From Trujillonella endophytica (GTDB taxonomy: Bacteria; Actinomycetota; Actinomycetes; Mycobacteriales; Geodermatophilaceae), in contig NZ_FOEE01000001.1 of the NCBI RefSeq assembly GCF_900110555.1, positions 1 to 64,000 of the forward strand: a stretch of 64,000 nucleotides of DNA. Reading direction: 5' to 3'. A program made the position numbers and the translations under genes. Shown in pieces: positions 33,696 to 42,348 of this stretch. A model generated the notes under the pieces. It was given only the letters and a program-made list of their open reading frames with translations, was not told the origin of the DNA and made no database searches. Numbering within the stretch: position 1 is the stretch's first letter; the number at the start of each line of letters is the position of its first letter.

Positions 33696-34340
33696 GTGCC
33701 CCCGCCCCGCGCGCTCCCGCTCAGCGAGGCCGTCGAGCTCACCCGCACCGGTGACGTCTGGGTCTTCCGCGGCGCCTCGCTCGCCGACCGGGCGATCCGG
33801 GCGGTCACCAACGCGCCGGTCAACCACGTCGGCATGGCCGTCGTCCTCGAGGACCTGCCGCCGCTGCTGTGGCACGCGGAGCTCGGCCGCTCGCTGCCCG
33901 ACGTGTGGACCGGTCAGCACCAGCGCGGCGTCCAGCTGCACGACCTGGCCGACGCGGTCCGCACGTGGCGGCAGAGGTACGGCCAGTCCGCGTGGCTGCG
34001 CCAACTGGTCGGCCCGGCCGACGACGGCGGGGTGACGGCGGAGATGGAGGACGCCGTCCTGCGCACCGTGGCCCGCTTCGACGGCCGGCCCTTCCCGACG
34101 ACCCGCGGCATGGTCACCGGGTGGCTCAACGGCCGGGTGCGCCGGGGAACGGCGGCCGAGACGGTCTTCTGCGCCGAGCTGGTGGCCACCACCTACACCG
34201 CGATGGGGCTGCTGCCCGCCGACCGGCCGCGCAACTGGTACGACCCGGGCAGCTTCTGGTCCGGCGACGACCTGCCCCTCCTGCAGGGCGCGACCCTCGG
34301 CCCCGAGGTCCCCGTCGACGTCCCGGCGAAGCCCGCCTGA
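33696..34340 (+). CDS. YiiX/YebB-like NlpC/P60-superfamily hydrolase
   Basis: 214 residues. GDVWVFRGASLADRAIRAVTNAPVNHVGMAVV holds the conserved His and AAETVFCAELVATTYTAMGLL the Cys. This is a circularly permuted NlpC/P60 arrangement, as in the YiiX/YebB family (the Cys comes after the His). RNWYDPGSFWSGDDLPL is another family block. Related proteins are amidases or acyl-transfer enzymes; no signal peptide is seen, so it is cytoplasmic. The GTG at 33696 lies 6 bases after TAACGT, the leaderless pattern. Confidence 0.78.
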   Translation: MPPPRALPLSEAVELTRTGDVWVFRGASLADRAIRAVTNAPVNHVGMAVVLEDLPPLLWHAELGRSLPDVWTGQHQRGVQLHDLADAVRTWRQRYGQSAWLRQLVGPADDGGVTAEMEDAVLRTVARFDGRPFPTTRGMVTGWLNGRVRRGTAAETVFCAELVATTYTAMGLLPADRPRNWYDPGSFWSGDDLPLLQGATLGPEVPVDVPAKPA

Positions 34341-34429
34341 CCTGGACGTCCACCCCGCCATGCCCTAGAGATGTGCGGGGCGTCACCATCGGCACGGGCC
34401 GGTGGGCGCGGACAGGGGAGTGGGCACCG

Positions 34430-35287
34430 ATGCGCGACATCCGCGAGGTACCGGCCGAGGAGTACTGGGACGAGCTGCGCCGGCGCTGGGGCGGGCTCCT
34501 CAGCTACCGCTACATCGGCGCGCAGTTCTCCTCGATGAACGCCAACATCACCGACCCCTCGGTCACCCTGCGGCGCGACATGCGCAACGCCGCCGGCGGG
34601 ATCATGGCCGCGCCGCTGTCCATCTGCTCGCCCGGCGGCATCGCCCGGTCCGACCTCGAGGCCGTGCCCAACCCGGTGATCCACTCGCTGCAGATCCTCG
34701 ACGACGCCGTCGACGTCCGGCGCGTGCTGGTGACCGACTCGGTGAGCCTGCACGAGGGCCGCCGGATGGGGTACTCCCGGACGAAGATCGTCGACGCCGA
34801 CGACCCCGACCGCGTGATCGCCTTCATCGAGTCCCAGGGAGCCTCCATCGGCGACGTCCCGCCCGGGCTCGGCAAGTTCGACGACGACCCGATCGACCAC
34901 ATCGAGGACTCGCCGGACCTGCCGCCGCTGTGGCAGGTCTTCGGCGGCAGCCGGCGCGACGACGGGCACTGGGTGCTGCCGGAGCTCACCGTCGAGCTGG
35001 CCTCGCCCGACGCCGCCCTGCACATCGGACCGCAGCACGTGATCCTCGAGGCCGCCGCGGTGGAGCTGGCCGCGGAGCGGGCCGGGACCGACCGCCTGCA
35101 GGTGTGGAGCAAGACGGTGATGCACCTGTCCCGCGGCAAGGTCGGCCCGTTCCGGGTGGACGGGACGACGTCGACCGGGCGGGACGGGAGCGGCCGGATC
35201 GGCGTCCAGCTGACGATGTTCGACGAGGGCAACGGCGACCGGGCGGTGACCTCCGCGGCGTTCGTGTTCGGGCCGGCGCGCGCGTAG
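34430..35287 (+). CDS. Hotdog-fold protein (possible thioesterase)
   Basis: 285 residues. I read two hotdog-like halves. The first has RNAAGGIMAAPLSICSPGG...IHSLQILDDAVDVRRVLVTDSVSLHEGRRMGYSRTKIVDADDPDRVIAF; the second has SPDAALHIGPQHVILEAAAVELAAERAG...VMHLSRGKVGPFRVDGTT. The 'R.AAGG...AP' and 'GPFRV' patterns resemble PaaI-type thioesterase and MaoC-like families. The substrate is unknown. The ATG is placed by GGGGAG about 7 bases upstream. It is unlinked to obvious lipid genes. Confidence 0.65.
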   Translation: MRDIREVPAEEYWDELRRRWGGLLSYRYIGAQFSSMNANITDPSVTLRRDMRNAAGGIMAAPLSICSPGGIARSDLEAVPNPVIHSLQILDDAVDVRRVLVTDSVSLHEGRRMGYSRTKIVDADDPDRVIAFIESQGASIGDVPPGLGKFDDDPIDHIEDSPDLPPLWQVFGGSRRDDGHWVLPELTVELASPDAALHIGPQHVILEAAAVELAAERAGTDRLQVWSKTVMHLSRGKVGPFRVDGTTSTGRDGSGRIGVQLTMFDEGNGDRAVTSAAFVFGPARA

Positions 35288-35403
35288 GAAGGTCTCCACA
35301 GTGTCGTACCGAGGTGCCATCGTCGAGTGGCACGGGTAAGGCACGAGTGGGCGACTCCCGACGTTGATCCTGGTGCGCGGGAGAGCCCCGCAGGAGGGCC
35401 GCC

Positions 35404-35670
35404 ATGAGCAGCGTCCACTGGCTCCGACCGGACATCGCCGGGGACCTCGTCGCCGTCGCGTTCGCCACGGGAGCCGCCGCACCACGCGAGATCCGGATCC
35501 GACCCGAGCTGTACGCGCGGATGGTCGAGGAGTTGCCGCCCGACGTCCGCCCGACGGTGACGGATCGGCACCGCATCGGAGCCGCGCCGGGGGTGCCGCT
35601 GGTCATCGACCCGGCGCTCCCGGCGTCCCCTGGCTTCGAGGTCGTCCGCGAGCCTGCGACCGCCGCCTAG
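35404..35670 (+). CDS. Hypothetical protein
   Basis: 88 residues, not recognised. It begins SSVHWLRPDIAGDLVAVAFATG and has a strand-rich middle (REIRIRPELYARMVEELPPDVRPTVTDRHRIGAAPGVPLVIDP). There is no membrane segment, signal or cysteine. AGGAGGG lies 6 bases before the ATG, a strong ribosome site that supports translation. It is convergent with the cytochrome bd operon, 2 bases between the two stops. Confidence 0.55.
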   Translation: MSSVHWLRPDIAGDLVAVAFATGAAAPREIRIRPELYARMVEELPPDVRPTVTDRHRIGAAPGVPLVIDPALPASPGFEVVREPATAA

Positions 35671-35672
35671 CC

Positions 35673-38600
35673 CTAGCCCTGGTTCTGGCCCCGCCGGCGC
35701 ACCATCTCCGCGATCCGGACGGGCGCGAACGGCGACGTGCCGTCGGCCGGGGTGCCCCGGTCGCCCACAGCCGGAGCGCCGGGTGCCGGTCGCCCCGCGC
35801 CGCCCAGGCGGACGAGGCGGTCCCCGGGGGCGGCCACCGCGTCGTCGTGGGTCACGCAGACCACGACCCGGCCGGCCAGCGCCTCGCGCAGGTCGCGCAC
35901 GAGCGCGGCGGCGGTCGGCGGGTCGAGGTGCGCGGTCGGCTCGTCGAGGAGGACGACGTCGCGGTCGGCCAGCATCGCCCGCGCCGCGGCCAGCCGCCGC
36001 CGCTCCCCACCGGAGAGCGCGGTGCCACCGGCGCCGACCGGGGTGTCGAGGCCGTCCGGCAGCGACGCGAGCAGGCCTCCGAGGCCGGCTGCGATCAGTG
36101 CCGCGCGCATCCGCGCCTCCCCGGCCGGCCCGGCCAGCTCCCCGCGCGGGGCCGCCAGCGCCAGGTTGGCGCGGATCGTCGAGGAGAAGACGTGCGCCTC
36201 CTGCGGCAGCCAGGCCAGCCGGGAGCGGACGGCGTCGCCGGTGAGGTGCGCGGTGTCGACGTCGGCCATCGCGTAGCGCCCGGTCCGGGGACGCAGCGCG
36301 GCCATGAGGACGGCCAGCAGCGTCGACTTGCCCGAGCCCGAGGGCCCGCGCACGACCAGCCACCCGCCGTCGGCGGCGGCCGCGGCGTCCAGGCCGCGGA
36401 GCACGTCGGGGCCGCCGGGCCACCCGGCGCGCAGCGACGCCACGGTCACCTCCCGCACCGGGGCCGGCGCGGGCCGGGGATCGGTCGGGTCGGCGGGCAC
36501 CGGTGCGGTCAGCACCGCGTCCAGGCGGCGGTGGGCGTCGGTCAGCGCGCCCCGGCGCTGCAGCGCTCCGACCAGGCCGCCGAGCGGGTCGGCCAGGGCC
36601 AGCGGGGCGAGGGCGAGCACGGCGAGCGTCGGCCCCTCGACCCCGGCGGAGGCCCCGACGGCCGTTGCGGCGACCGCGGCGACGCCGGTACCCAGGCCGA
36701 TCAGCGCGGTGCCGAGCGCGGCGGCGCGGCTCGCGGTGGCCGACGCGCGCCCGCGGCTGCGCCCGACGGCGGCCAGGACGGTCGCGGTGCGCGCGGCCAG
36801 GCCGTGGGCGCGCAGGTCCGCGGCCCCGGCCAGCAGCGTCGTCGCGTCGCGCAGGGCCGCCACCCGGAGCTCGCCCTCGGTCCGGGCCGCACCGGCGTCC
36901 ACCCGGCGGTGCGCGGCGAGCACGCCGGCGACGGCGAGCCCGAGGACGGCGGCCGCGGCGGCCGCGGCGGCGGGGGAGAGCAGCGCCATCGCGGCGAGCG
37001 TGCCGGCGGTGACGGTCCCGGCCACCAGCGCCGGCGGGAGCACCCGCACCGACAGGTCCTGCACCAGGCCGACGTCGCCGACGACACGGGCCAGGGCCGT
37101 GCCCGGCGTCCGATCGGCGGCGATGCCCTGCGCGGCCAGGGCCCGCCACACCCGGACCCGCAGACTCGCGGCCTGCCGGAGCGCCGCGTCGTGCGCGGAC
37201 ATCCGCTCCAGCCAGCGCAGCAGGGCGCGGCCGATGCCGAAGAAGCGGACGCCGACGATCGCGACCATCAGCGTCAGGATCGGCGGCATCTCCGCGGCCC
37301 GGACGATCAGGTAGCCCGACACCGCGGTCAGCGCGACCCCCGCGCCGGACGACGCGGTGCCGGCCAGCACCGCCCGGAGCAGTGCCCGCCGCGGCCACCC
37401 CGCTGCGCGTCCCTCCCCGCCGAGATCGGCGATCTCGGCGGGATGAGCGGCGGATGCCGCCGAGATCGCCGATCTCGGCGGAGCAGAGGCAGCGGGAGAG
37501 GCGGGGAACGGCGGGGCAGCGGGAGAGGCGGGGGACGGCGGGGGAGCGGCCTCGGCGGCGGCGGCGGTGGCGGCGGCGGGCGGGGCGGGCAGCTCCACCG
37601 TCCGGTCGGCCAGGGTGGCGAGCGCCGGGTCGTGGGTCACCAGCAGCGCGGTCACGGCGCCGCGCAGCGAGGCCAGGACCGCGGCGACCCGATCGGTGGC
37701 GGCGGCGTCCAGGTGGGCGGTCGGCTCGTCGAGCAGCAGCAGCCGGGCACCGCGGCGCACCCGCACCAGCGCCCGGGCCAGCGCCACCCGCTGGAGCTCG
37801 CCGGGCGAGAGCGTCTCGCAGGCCCGCCCGGCCAGCCCGCTCGCGCCGACCCTGGCCAGCGCCTCGACGACGTAGGCCTCCGCGACCAGCTCGTCGACCC
37901 CCGGCTCGGCGCCCGCGTGCCGGCGCAGCTCGTCGGCGACGGTGGGGCCGGTCGTGCGCGGGTGCTGCGGCACCCAGGCCACGGCCCCCGCGGGCACGCC
38001 GGAGACCGTGCCGCCGACGGTCGCGGACGGCGGCAGCACCCCGGCCAGGGCGGCCAGCAGCGTGGACTTGCCCGATCCGCTGCGGCCGGCCAGCGCGACC
38101 AGCTCGCCGGGGCGCACCTCGAGGTCGACCGGCGGCAGGGCCGGGACGCCGCGGCCCGGGTGGTGCACGGCCAGCCCGCGGACGGCGACGTCGGCGCCGC
38201 GGGGGTCGTCGTCGGGGCCTGCCGCGGTGAGCACCGCCGGACCGTCGTCCGCGGCGAGCACCGCGCGCGCCTCCGCGGCGGCCAGCGTCGCCGCCTCGTT
38301 GGCGTGGTGCGCCGCGCCCAGCGCGCGCAGCGGGGCGAACGCCTCCGGGGCGAGCAGCAGCGCGGTGAGGGCCACCGTGAGCGGCAGGTCTCCGTGCACG
38401 AGTCGCAGGCCGGCGGTGACCGCGACCAGCGCCACCGACAGGGTGGCGATGAGCTCCAGCACCAGCGAGGAGAGGAACGCCAGCCGCAGCGTGGCCAGGG
38501 TCCGCCGCCGGGCCGCGTCGCCCAGCTCGGCCAGCGCGTGCGCCTGCTCCGCGGCGCGGCCCAGCCCGACGAGCACGGGCAGGCCGCGGACCAGCTCGGC

Positions 38601-39221
38601 CACGTGCGCGGCGATCCGGTCCAGGGCGCGGGCCGACGCCGTCGTCCCGTCCCGGGTGGTGAGCCCGACGAGGACCATGAACAGCGGCACCAGCGGCAGC
38701 GTGACCGCGACCAGCACCGCTGACAGCAGGTCGGTGGCCGCGAGCACGACCAGCAGCGCCGGGGGGACGACGAGCGTGGAGGCGAGCGCCGGCAGGTACG
38801 TCGCGAGCCCCGGCGCGAGGTCGGCCAGCCGGGTGGTGGCCAGCACGGCGGCCGGCCCGGCGCCCCCGGCGGCCTCGACGGCGGCGGGGGAGACGGCCAG
38901 TCGCGCCAGCAGGCGCTCGCGCAACTGCTCCTCGGCGCGCCGGGCGTCCCGGGCGGCCAGCAGGTCGCCGACCGCCCCGGCGCCTGCCCGCAGCGCCGCA
39001 CCGGCCGCGGCCGCGGCCAGCGGCGGCAGCACCGCGCCCTCGGCGTACCCCGCGGCCCGGCCGACGGCGTGCGCGAGCCCGGCGGCCAGCAGCACCAGCC
39101 CCGCCGCCTGCGCGAGGGCGGCCAGCGCCGACCGGACCAGCGTGCCGCGGAGCCCCGGCACCCCGTCGAGCGCCGCCAGCGGCCCGCGGGCGGGGCCCGT
39201 CGCACGGGGGACGCCGCTCAT
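35673..39221 (-). CDS. cydDC: Fused CydD-CydC ABC exporter for cytochrome bd assembly
   Basis: 1182 residues with two complete exporter halves in one chain. The first half has a six-helix membrane domain, Walker A GRSGSGKST near 382, signature LSPGELQRV near 470 and Walker B LLLLDEPTAHLD near 495. A linker (~550-610) precedes the second half, with Walker A GPSGSGKST near 962, signature LSGGERRRLAAAR near 1070 and Walker B VVLLDEPTAHLD near 1087. CydDC exports thiols and heme-related reductants needed to assemble cytochrome bd. The ATG overlaps the cydB stop (ATGA). Fusion is common in actinobacteria. The linker DNA carries two 25-base palindromes, described separately. Confidence 0.94.
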   Translation of the reverse strand: MSGVPRATGPARGPLAALDGVPGLRGTLVRSALAALAQAAGLVLLAAGLAHAVGRAAGYAEGAVLPPLAAAAAGAALRAGAGAVGDLLAARDARRAEEQLRERLLARLAVSPAAVEAAGGAGPAAVLATTRLADLAPGLATYLPALASTLVVPPALLVVLAATDLLSAVLVAVTLPLVPLFMVLVGLTTRDGTTASARALDRIAAHVAELVRGLPVLVGLGRAAEQAHALAELGDAARRRTLATLRLAFLSSLVLELIATLSVALVAVTAGLRLVHGDLPLTVALTALLLAPEAFAPLRALGAAHHANEAATLAAAEARAVLAADDGPAVLTAAGPDDDPRGADVAVRGLAVHHPGRGVPALPPVDLEVRPGELVALAGRSGSGKSTLLAALAGVLPPSATVGGTVSGVPAGAVAWVPQHPRTTGPTVADELRRHAGAEPGVDELVAEAYVVEALARVGASGLAGRACETLSPGELQRVALARALVRVRRGARLLLLDEPTAHLDAAATDRVAAVLASLRGAVTALLVTHDPALATLADRTVELPAPPAAATAAAAEAAPPPSPASPAAPPFPASPAASAPPRSAISAASAAHPAEIADLGGEGRAAGWPRRALLRAVLAGTASSGAGVALTAVSGYLIVRAAEMPPILTLMVAIVGVRFFGIGRALLRWLERMSAHDAALRQAASLRVRVWRALAAQGIAADRTPGTALARVVGDVGLVQDLSVRVLPPALVAGTVTAGTLAAMALLSPAAAAAAAAVLGLAVAGVLAAHRRVDAGAARTEGELRVAALRDATTLLAGAADLRAHGLAARTATVLAAVGRSRGRASATASRAAALGTALIGLGTGVAAVAATAVGASAGVEGPTLAVLALAPLALADPLGGLVGALQRRGALTDAHRRLDAVLTAPVPADPTDPRPAPAPVREVTVASLRAGWPGGPDVLRGLDAAAAADGGWLVVRGPSGSGKSTLLAVLMAALRPRTGRYAMADVDTAHLTGDAVRSRLAWLPQEAHVFSSTIRANLALAAPRGELAGPAGEARMRAALIAAGLGGLLASLPDGLDTPVGAGGTALSGGERRRLAAARAMLADRDVVLLDEPTAHLDPPTAAALVRDLREALAGRVVVCVTHDDAVAAPGDRLVRLGGAGRPAPGAPAVGDRGTPADGTSPFAPVRIAEMVRRRGQNQG
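37417..37481. repeat. Twin 25-base palindromes inside the cydDC linker
   Basis: CCGCCGAGATC-GGC-GATCTCGGCGG (37417-37441) and the same arms with a GCC loop (37457-37481) are each perfect 11-bp inverted repeats. They are 15 bases apart, and each is the exact reverse complement of the other. They encode ISAASAAHPAEIADLGG in the linker between the two ABC halves. Confidence 0.8.
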
Positions 39222-40288
39222 GCCGGCACCTGCGCCCCGCCCGCGTCGTCGGCGTGCCGTGGCTCGGTGGGCTGGGGCTGGGTGGGCTGTGGCTCGGCGT
39301 GCTGCGGCTCGGCGCTCAGCCGCTTCCGGAACACCCAGTAGGTCCAGGCCTGGTAGCCGAGCACGACCGGGAGCCCGATCCCGGCCGCCCACGTCATGAC
39401 GGTGAGCGTGTAGTCGCTGACCGAGGCGTCGGCGAGGGTGACGTCGAAGGCGGCGTCGATCGTCGACGGGACGACGACGGGGTAGGCGGCCGCGAAGATC
39501 GTCGCGGCCGCGGCGACGAGCATCGCGCCCCACGCGGCGAACGCCTGCCCCTCGCGGCCCGCCCTGAGCCGCGCCCAGGCGGCGACGACCGAGAGCGCGG
39601 CGACCAGCCAGAGCACCGCGGTCGCCGGAGTGCCGTGGCGCAGGTGCACGATCGCGGCCCAGGCCAGCAGGGGCAGCGCGGCCACCGGCGCCCAGCGCAG
39701 CGCGAAGGCGTGCGCCGCGACCCGGATCGGCCCGTCGGTCTTGAGTGCCAGGAACACCGCGCCGTGCACCGTCGAGAACGCCAGCACCGACACCGCGCCC
39801 AGCAGCGCCGGCCAGCCCAGCCCGGCGAACGGGCCGCCGACCCGGTTGCCGTCGGCGTCGATCGGCAGGCCCAGCGTGGTGGCGCCGAGTGCCGCGCCGA
39901 TGCCGAGGGCCGCGACCAGGGAGCCGACGGTGATGACCGTCGTCCAGGTGTCGTCCCACCGCTCGGTGTGGTGGGAGTGCCGCCACTCGAAGGCGACCGC
40001 CCGGACGATCAGCCCGAACAGCACCAGCACGAACGGCAGGTACAGCGCCGGCAGCCAGGTGGCGTACCAGCCGGGGAAGGCCGCGAACACGGCGCCGGCG
40101 GCGGTGATCAGCCACACCTCGTTGCCGTCCCAGAGCGGTCCGATCGTGCGGAGCATGACGTGCCGGTCGGCCCGCCGGCGCCCGAGGACGGGCAGCAGCG
40201 CAGCCACCCCGAAGTCGAAGCCCTCCAGCAGGAGGAAGCCGATCCAGAGCACGGCGACGGCGGCGAACCAGACGGTCTGCAGGTCCAT
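39218..40288 (-). CDS. cydB: Cytochrome bd ubiquinol/menaquinol oxidase, subunit II
   Basis: 356 residues with eight or nine transmembrane helices. LQTVWFAAVAVLWIGFLLLEGFDFGVAALLPVLGR is the invariant N-terminal helix with the GFDFG motif, and RTIGPLWDGNEVWLITAAGAVFAAFP follows it. It forms the heterodimer with CydA and carries no heme itself. The C terminus has a Pro/Gln-rich repeat tail (EPQHAEPQPTQPQPTEPRH). The ATG at 40288 begins MDLQTVW; longer in-frame extensions are Arg-rich and not conserved. It lies 14 bases downstream of cydA and overlaps cydDC. Confidence 0.96.
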   Translation of the reverse strand: MDLQTVWFAAVAVLWIGFLLLEGFDFGVAALLPVLGRRRADRHVMLRTIGPLWDGNEVWLITAAGAVFAAFPGWYATWLPALYLPFVLVLFGLIVRAVAFEWRHSHHTERWDDTWTTVITVGSLVAALGIGAALGATTLGLPIDADGNRVGGPFAGLGWPALLGAVSVLAFSTVHGAVFLALKTDGPIRVAAHAFALRWAPVAALPLLAWAAIVHLRHGTPATAVLWLVAALSVVAAWARLRAGREGQAFAAWGAMLVAAAATIFAAAYPVVVPSTIDAAFDVTLADASVSDYTLTVMTWAAGIGLPVVLGYQAWTYWVFRKRLSAEPQHAEPQPTQPQPTEPRHADDAGGAQVPA

Positions 40289-40302
40289 GGTGGGTACCCC
40301 GA

Positions 40303-41862
40303 TCAGTACGCGAAGGAGAGGACGTCGTCGCGGTCGCGACCGGCGGCACCGTCGTCGTCCGGTGTGCCCTCGGGCGGCGAGCCGGGCGTGGGCGTGCCGT
40401 CCCCGGTCGTGACGCCACGGCGGACGAAGCGGGTGATCAGCCACAACTCGATCACCGCGAGCACGCCGTAGACCAGCGTCAGCCCGATCAGGGAGGTCCA
40501 CACCTCACCGGTGCTGATGCCGGGGGAGACGGCCTGGGCGGTGAAGAAGTAGACCTGCTCGCCCACCGGCACGTCGGGATTCGGGTAGACGACGAAGGGC
40601 TGGCGGCCCATCTCGGTGAAGATCCAGCCGGTGGCGTTGGCCACGAACGGCGCGGCGACGGCGAGCAGCGCGCCGTACACGCCGATCCGCGAGGTCGGCA
40701 CGCGTCCCCTCCGGGTCGCCCACAACGCGTAGGCGGCGACCGCGGCGGAGACCAGGCCCATGCCGATCATCAGCCGGAAGCTCCAGTAGGTGACCGCCAG
40801 CAGGGGGCTGTAGTCGATCCGGCCGCCGGCGTTCTCGCCGAACGACGGGTCGTCGGGGTAGGTCTCGCCGTAGAGGGCCGCGTACTCCTCCTGCAGCTCG
40901 TTCACGCCGGGCACGGCGGACTCGAAGTCGCTGTGCGCGAGGAACGACAGCAGGCCCGGCACGGTCCACGAGTGGACGTCGTCGCACTCGTTGGAGCCCA
41001 GCTTGCCGAAGGCGAAGATCGAGAAGGGCGCCGGCGCCTCGGTCTCGCACAGCGCCTCGGCCGAGCTCATCTTCAGCGGCTGCTGGGCGTACATGAGCTT
41101 GGCCTGCCAGTCGCCGGTGACGGCCACGAGCACGAAGGCGGCCAGCGACACGAACCCGCCGAGCCGGACCGAGCGGCGCCACACCCCGTGATCGACCTCG
41201 CCGGTCGGCCGCCCGGCCAGCTTCCGCTTGCGCAGGTGCCACAGGCCGATCCCCACGAGCAGGGCCCCGGCGACCATGAGGGCGGCGACGATCGCGTGGC
41301 TGAAGGCCGCCAGCGCCGTGTTGTTGGTGAGGACGGCGAGGAAGTCGACCTGCACGGGCCGGCCGTCCGCGCCCACCTCGACGCCGACCGGGTGCTGCAT
41401 CCAGGAGTTCGCGGCGATGATGAAGTAGGCGCTGACGATCGAGCCGATCACCGCGGCCCACAGCGCCGCCAGGTGCAGCTTCTTCGGGATCCGGCCCCAG
41501 CCGAAGATCCACAGGCCGAGGAACGTCGACTCCAGGAAGAAGGCCAGCAGCGCCTCGAGCGCCAGCAGCGAGCCGAAGACGTCGCCGACGAAGCGCGAGT
41601 ACTCGCTCCAGGCCAGGCCGAACTGGAACTCCTGGACGAGGCCGGTGGCCACGCCGAGGGCGAAGTTGATGAGGTAGATGCGACCCCAGAAGCGGGTCAT
41701 GCGCAGCCATTCCGGCTTGTCGGTGCGCACCCACATCGTGTGCATGATCGCGACCAGGATCCCCAGACCGATGGTCAGCGGGACCATCAGGAAGTGGTAG
41801 ACGGTCGTGATCCCGAACTGCCAGCGGGCCACGTCCAGCGTGTCCAGCGCCACCACGTCCAC
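40303..41862 (-). CDS. cydA: Cytochrome bd oxidase, subunit I
   Basis: 519 residues; reduces O2 with quinol without pumping protons, and has high O2 affinity. Heme ligands are His in TVYHFLMVPLTIG (~23), His in AAFSHAIVAALMV (~187) and Met in TEMGRQPFVVYPN (~420). SRFVGDVFGSLLALEALLAFFLEST contains the acidic residues of the proton channel. A periplasmic quinol-binding loop (~250-350) includes the Cys-containing SNECDDVHSW. The operon cydA-cydB-cydDC reads leftward. The 110-base region shared with divergent blaI contains two perfect BlaI-like operators, so repression by that regulator is likely. Confidence 0.97.
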   Translation of the reverse strand: MDVVALDTLDVARWQFGITTVYHFLMVPLTIGLGILVAIMHTMWVRTDKPEWLRMTRFWGRIYLINFALGVATGLVQEFQFGLAWSEYSRFVGDVFGSLLALEALLAFFLESTFLGLWIFGWGRIPKKLHLAALWAAVIGSIVSAYFIIAANSWMQHPVGVEVGADGRPVQVDFLAVLTNNTALAAFSHAIVAALMVAGALLVGIGLWHLRKRKLAGRPTGEVDHGVWRRSVRLGGFVSLAAFVLVAVTGDWQAKLMYAQQPLKMSSAEALCETEAPAPFSIFAFGKLGSNECDDVHSWTVPGLLSFLAHSDFESAVPGVNELQEEYAALYGETYPDDPSFGENAGGRIDYSPLLAVTYWSFRLMIGMGLVSAAVAAYALWATRRGRVPTSRIGVYGALLAVAAPFVANATGWIFTEMGRQPFVVYPNPDVPVGEQVYFFTAQAVSPGISTGEVWTSLIGLTLVYGVLAVIELWLITRFVRRGVTTGDGTPTPGSPPEGTPDDDGAAGRDRDDVLSFAY

Positions 41863-41897
41863 CGGGGCTCCTCTTCTCGGTCGATGCGACGTATTCT

Positions 41898-41938
41898 TTC
41901 TACGTCACGTAGAAGACAAAGTTCTACGACACGTAGAA
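41898..41938. promoter_or_regulatory. Two BlaI-type operators between cydA and blaI
   Basis: TTCTACGTCACGTAGAA (41898-41914) and TTCTACGACACGTAGAA (41922-41938) are both perfect 7-bp inverted repeats with 3-base centres, spaced 24 bases centre to centre. The CTAC/GTAG half-sites resemble BlaI/MecI operators. The first lies 36 bases from the cydA start and the second 35 bases from blaI. Confidence 0.82.
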
Positions 41939-41972
41939 GAAGCGGCTGTGAGATGCCGGACAGGAGCGGTGG

Positions 41973-42347
41973 ATGGCCTCGCTGGGCGACCTGGAGCGCG
42001 TCGTCATGGACCACCTGTGGTCCGCCGACGGGCCGCTGGCGGCGACCGACCTGCGCGACGCCCTGGCCGATCGCGGCCTGGCGCTGACGACCGTGCACAC
42101 GGTGCTCGGGCGGCTGCAGCAGAAGGGCTTCGTCACGCACGACGAGGCCCGCCCGCGCCGCTTCCGGCCGACCGCCGGCCGCGCGGAGCACGCCGCCGGG
42201 CTCATGCACGAGGTGCTCGGTCAGGCCGCCGACCGGCAGGCGGTGCTGGCCCGGTTCGTCGGCAGCGTCGACGCCGAGGAGGCCGCGCTGCTGCGCCGGC
42301 TGCTCGACGGCCCCGCCCCCGGGGTCGGGTCGCCCCCGCCGGCCTGA
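41973..42347 (+). CDS. BlaI/MecI/CopY family repressor
   Basis: 124 residues. SLGDLERVVMDHLWSADGPLAATDLRDALADRGLALTTVHTVLGRLQQKGFVTHDEARPRRFRPT is the complete winged helix of the family. The C-terminal dimerisation helices follow (GLMHEVLGQAADRQAVLARFVGSVDAEEAALLRRLL), ending in a short Pro-rich tail. In relatives a membrane peptidase cleaves the repressor on a signal; such a peptidase gene follows directly. AGGAG lies 6 bases before the ATG. It should bind the twin operators and so control itself and cytochrome bd. Confidence 0.92.
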   Translation: MASLGDLERVVMDHLWSADGPLAATDLRDALADRGLALTTVHTVLGRLQQKGFVTHDEARPRRFRPTAGRAEHAAGLMHEVLGQAADRQAVLARFVGSVDAEEAALLRRLLDGPAPGVGSPPPA

Positions 42348-42348
42348 C

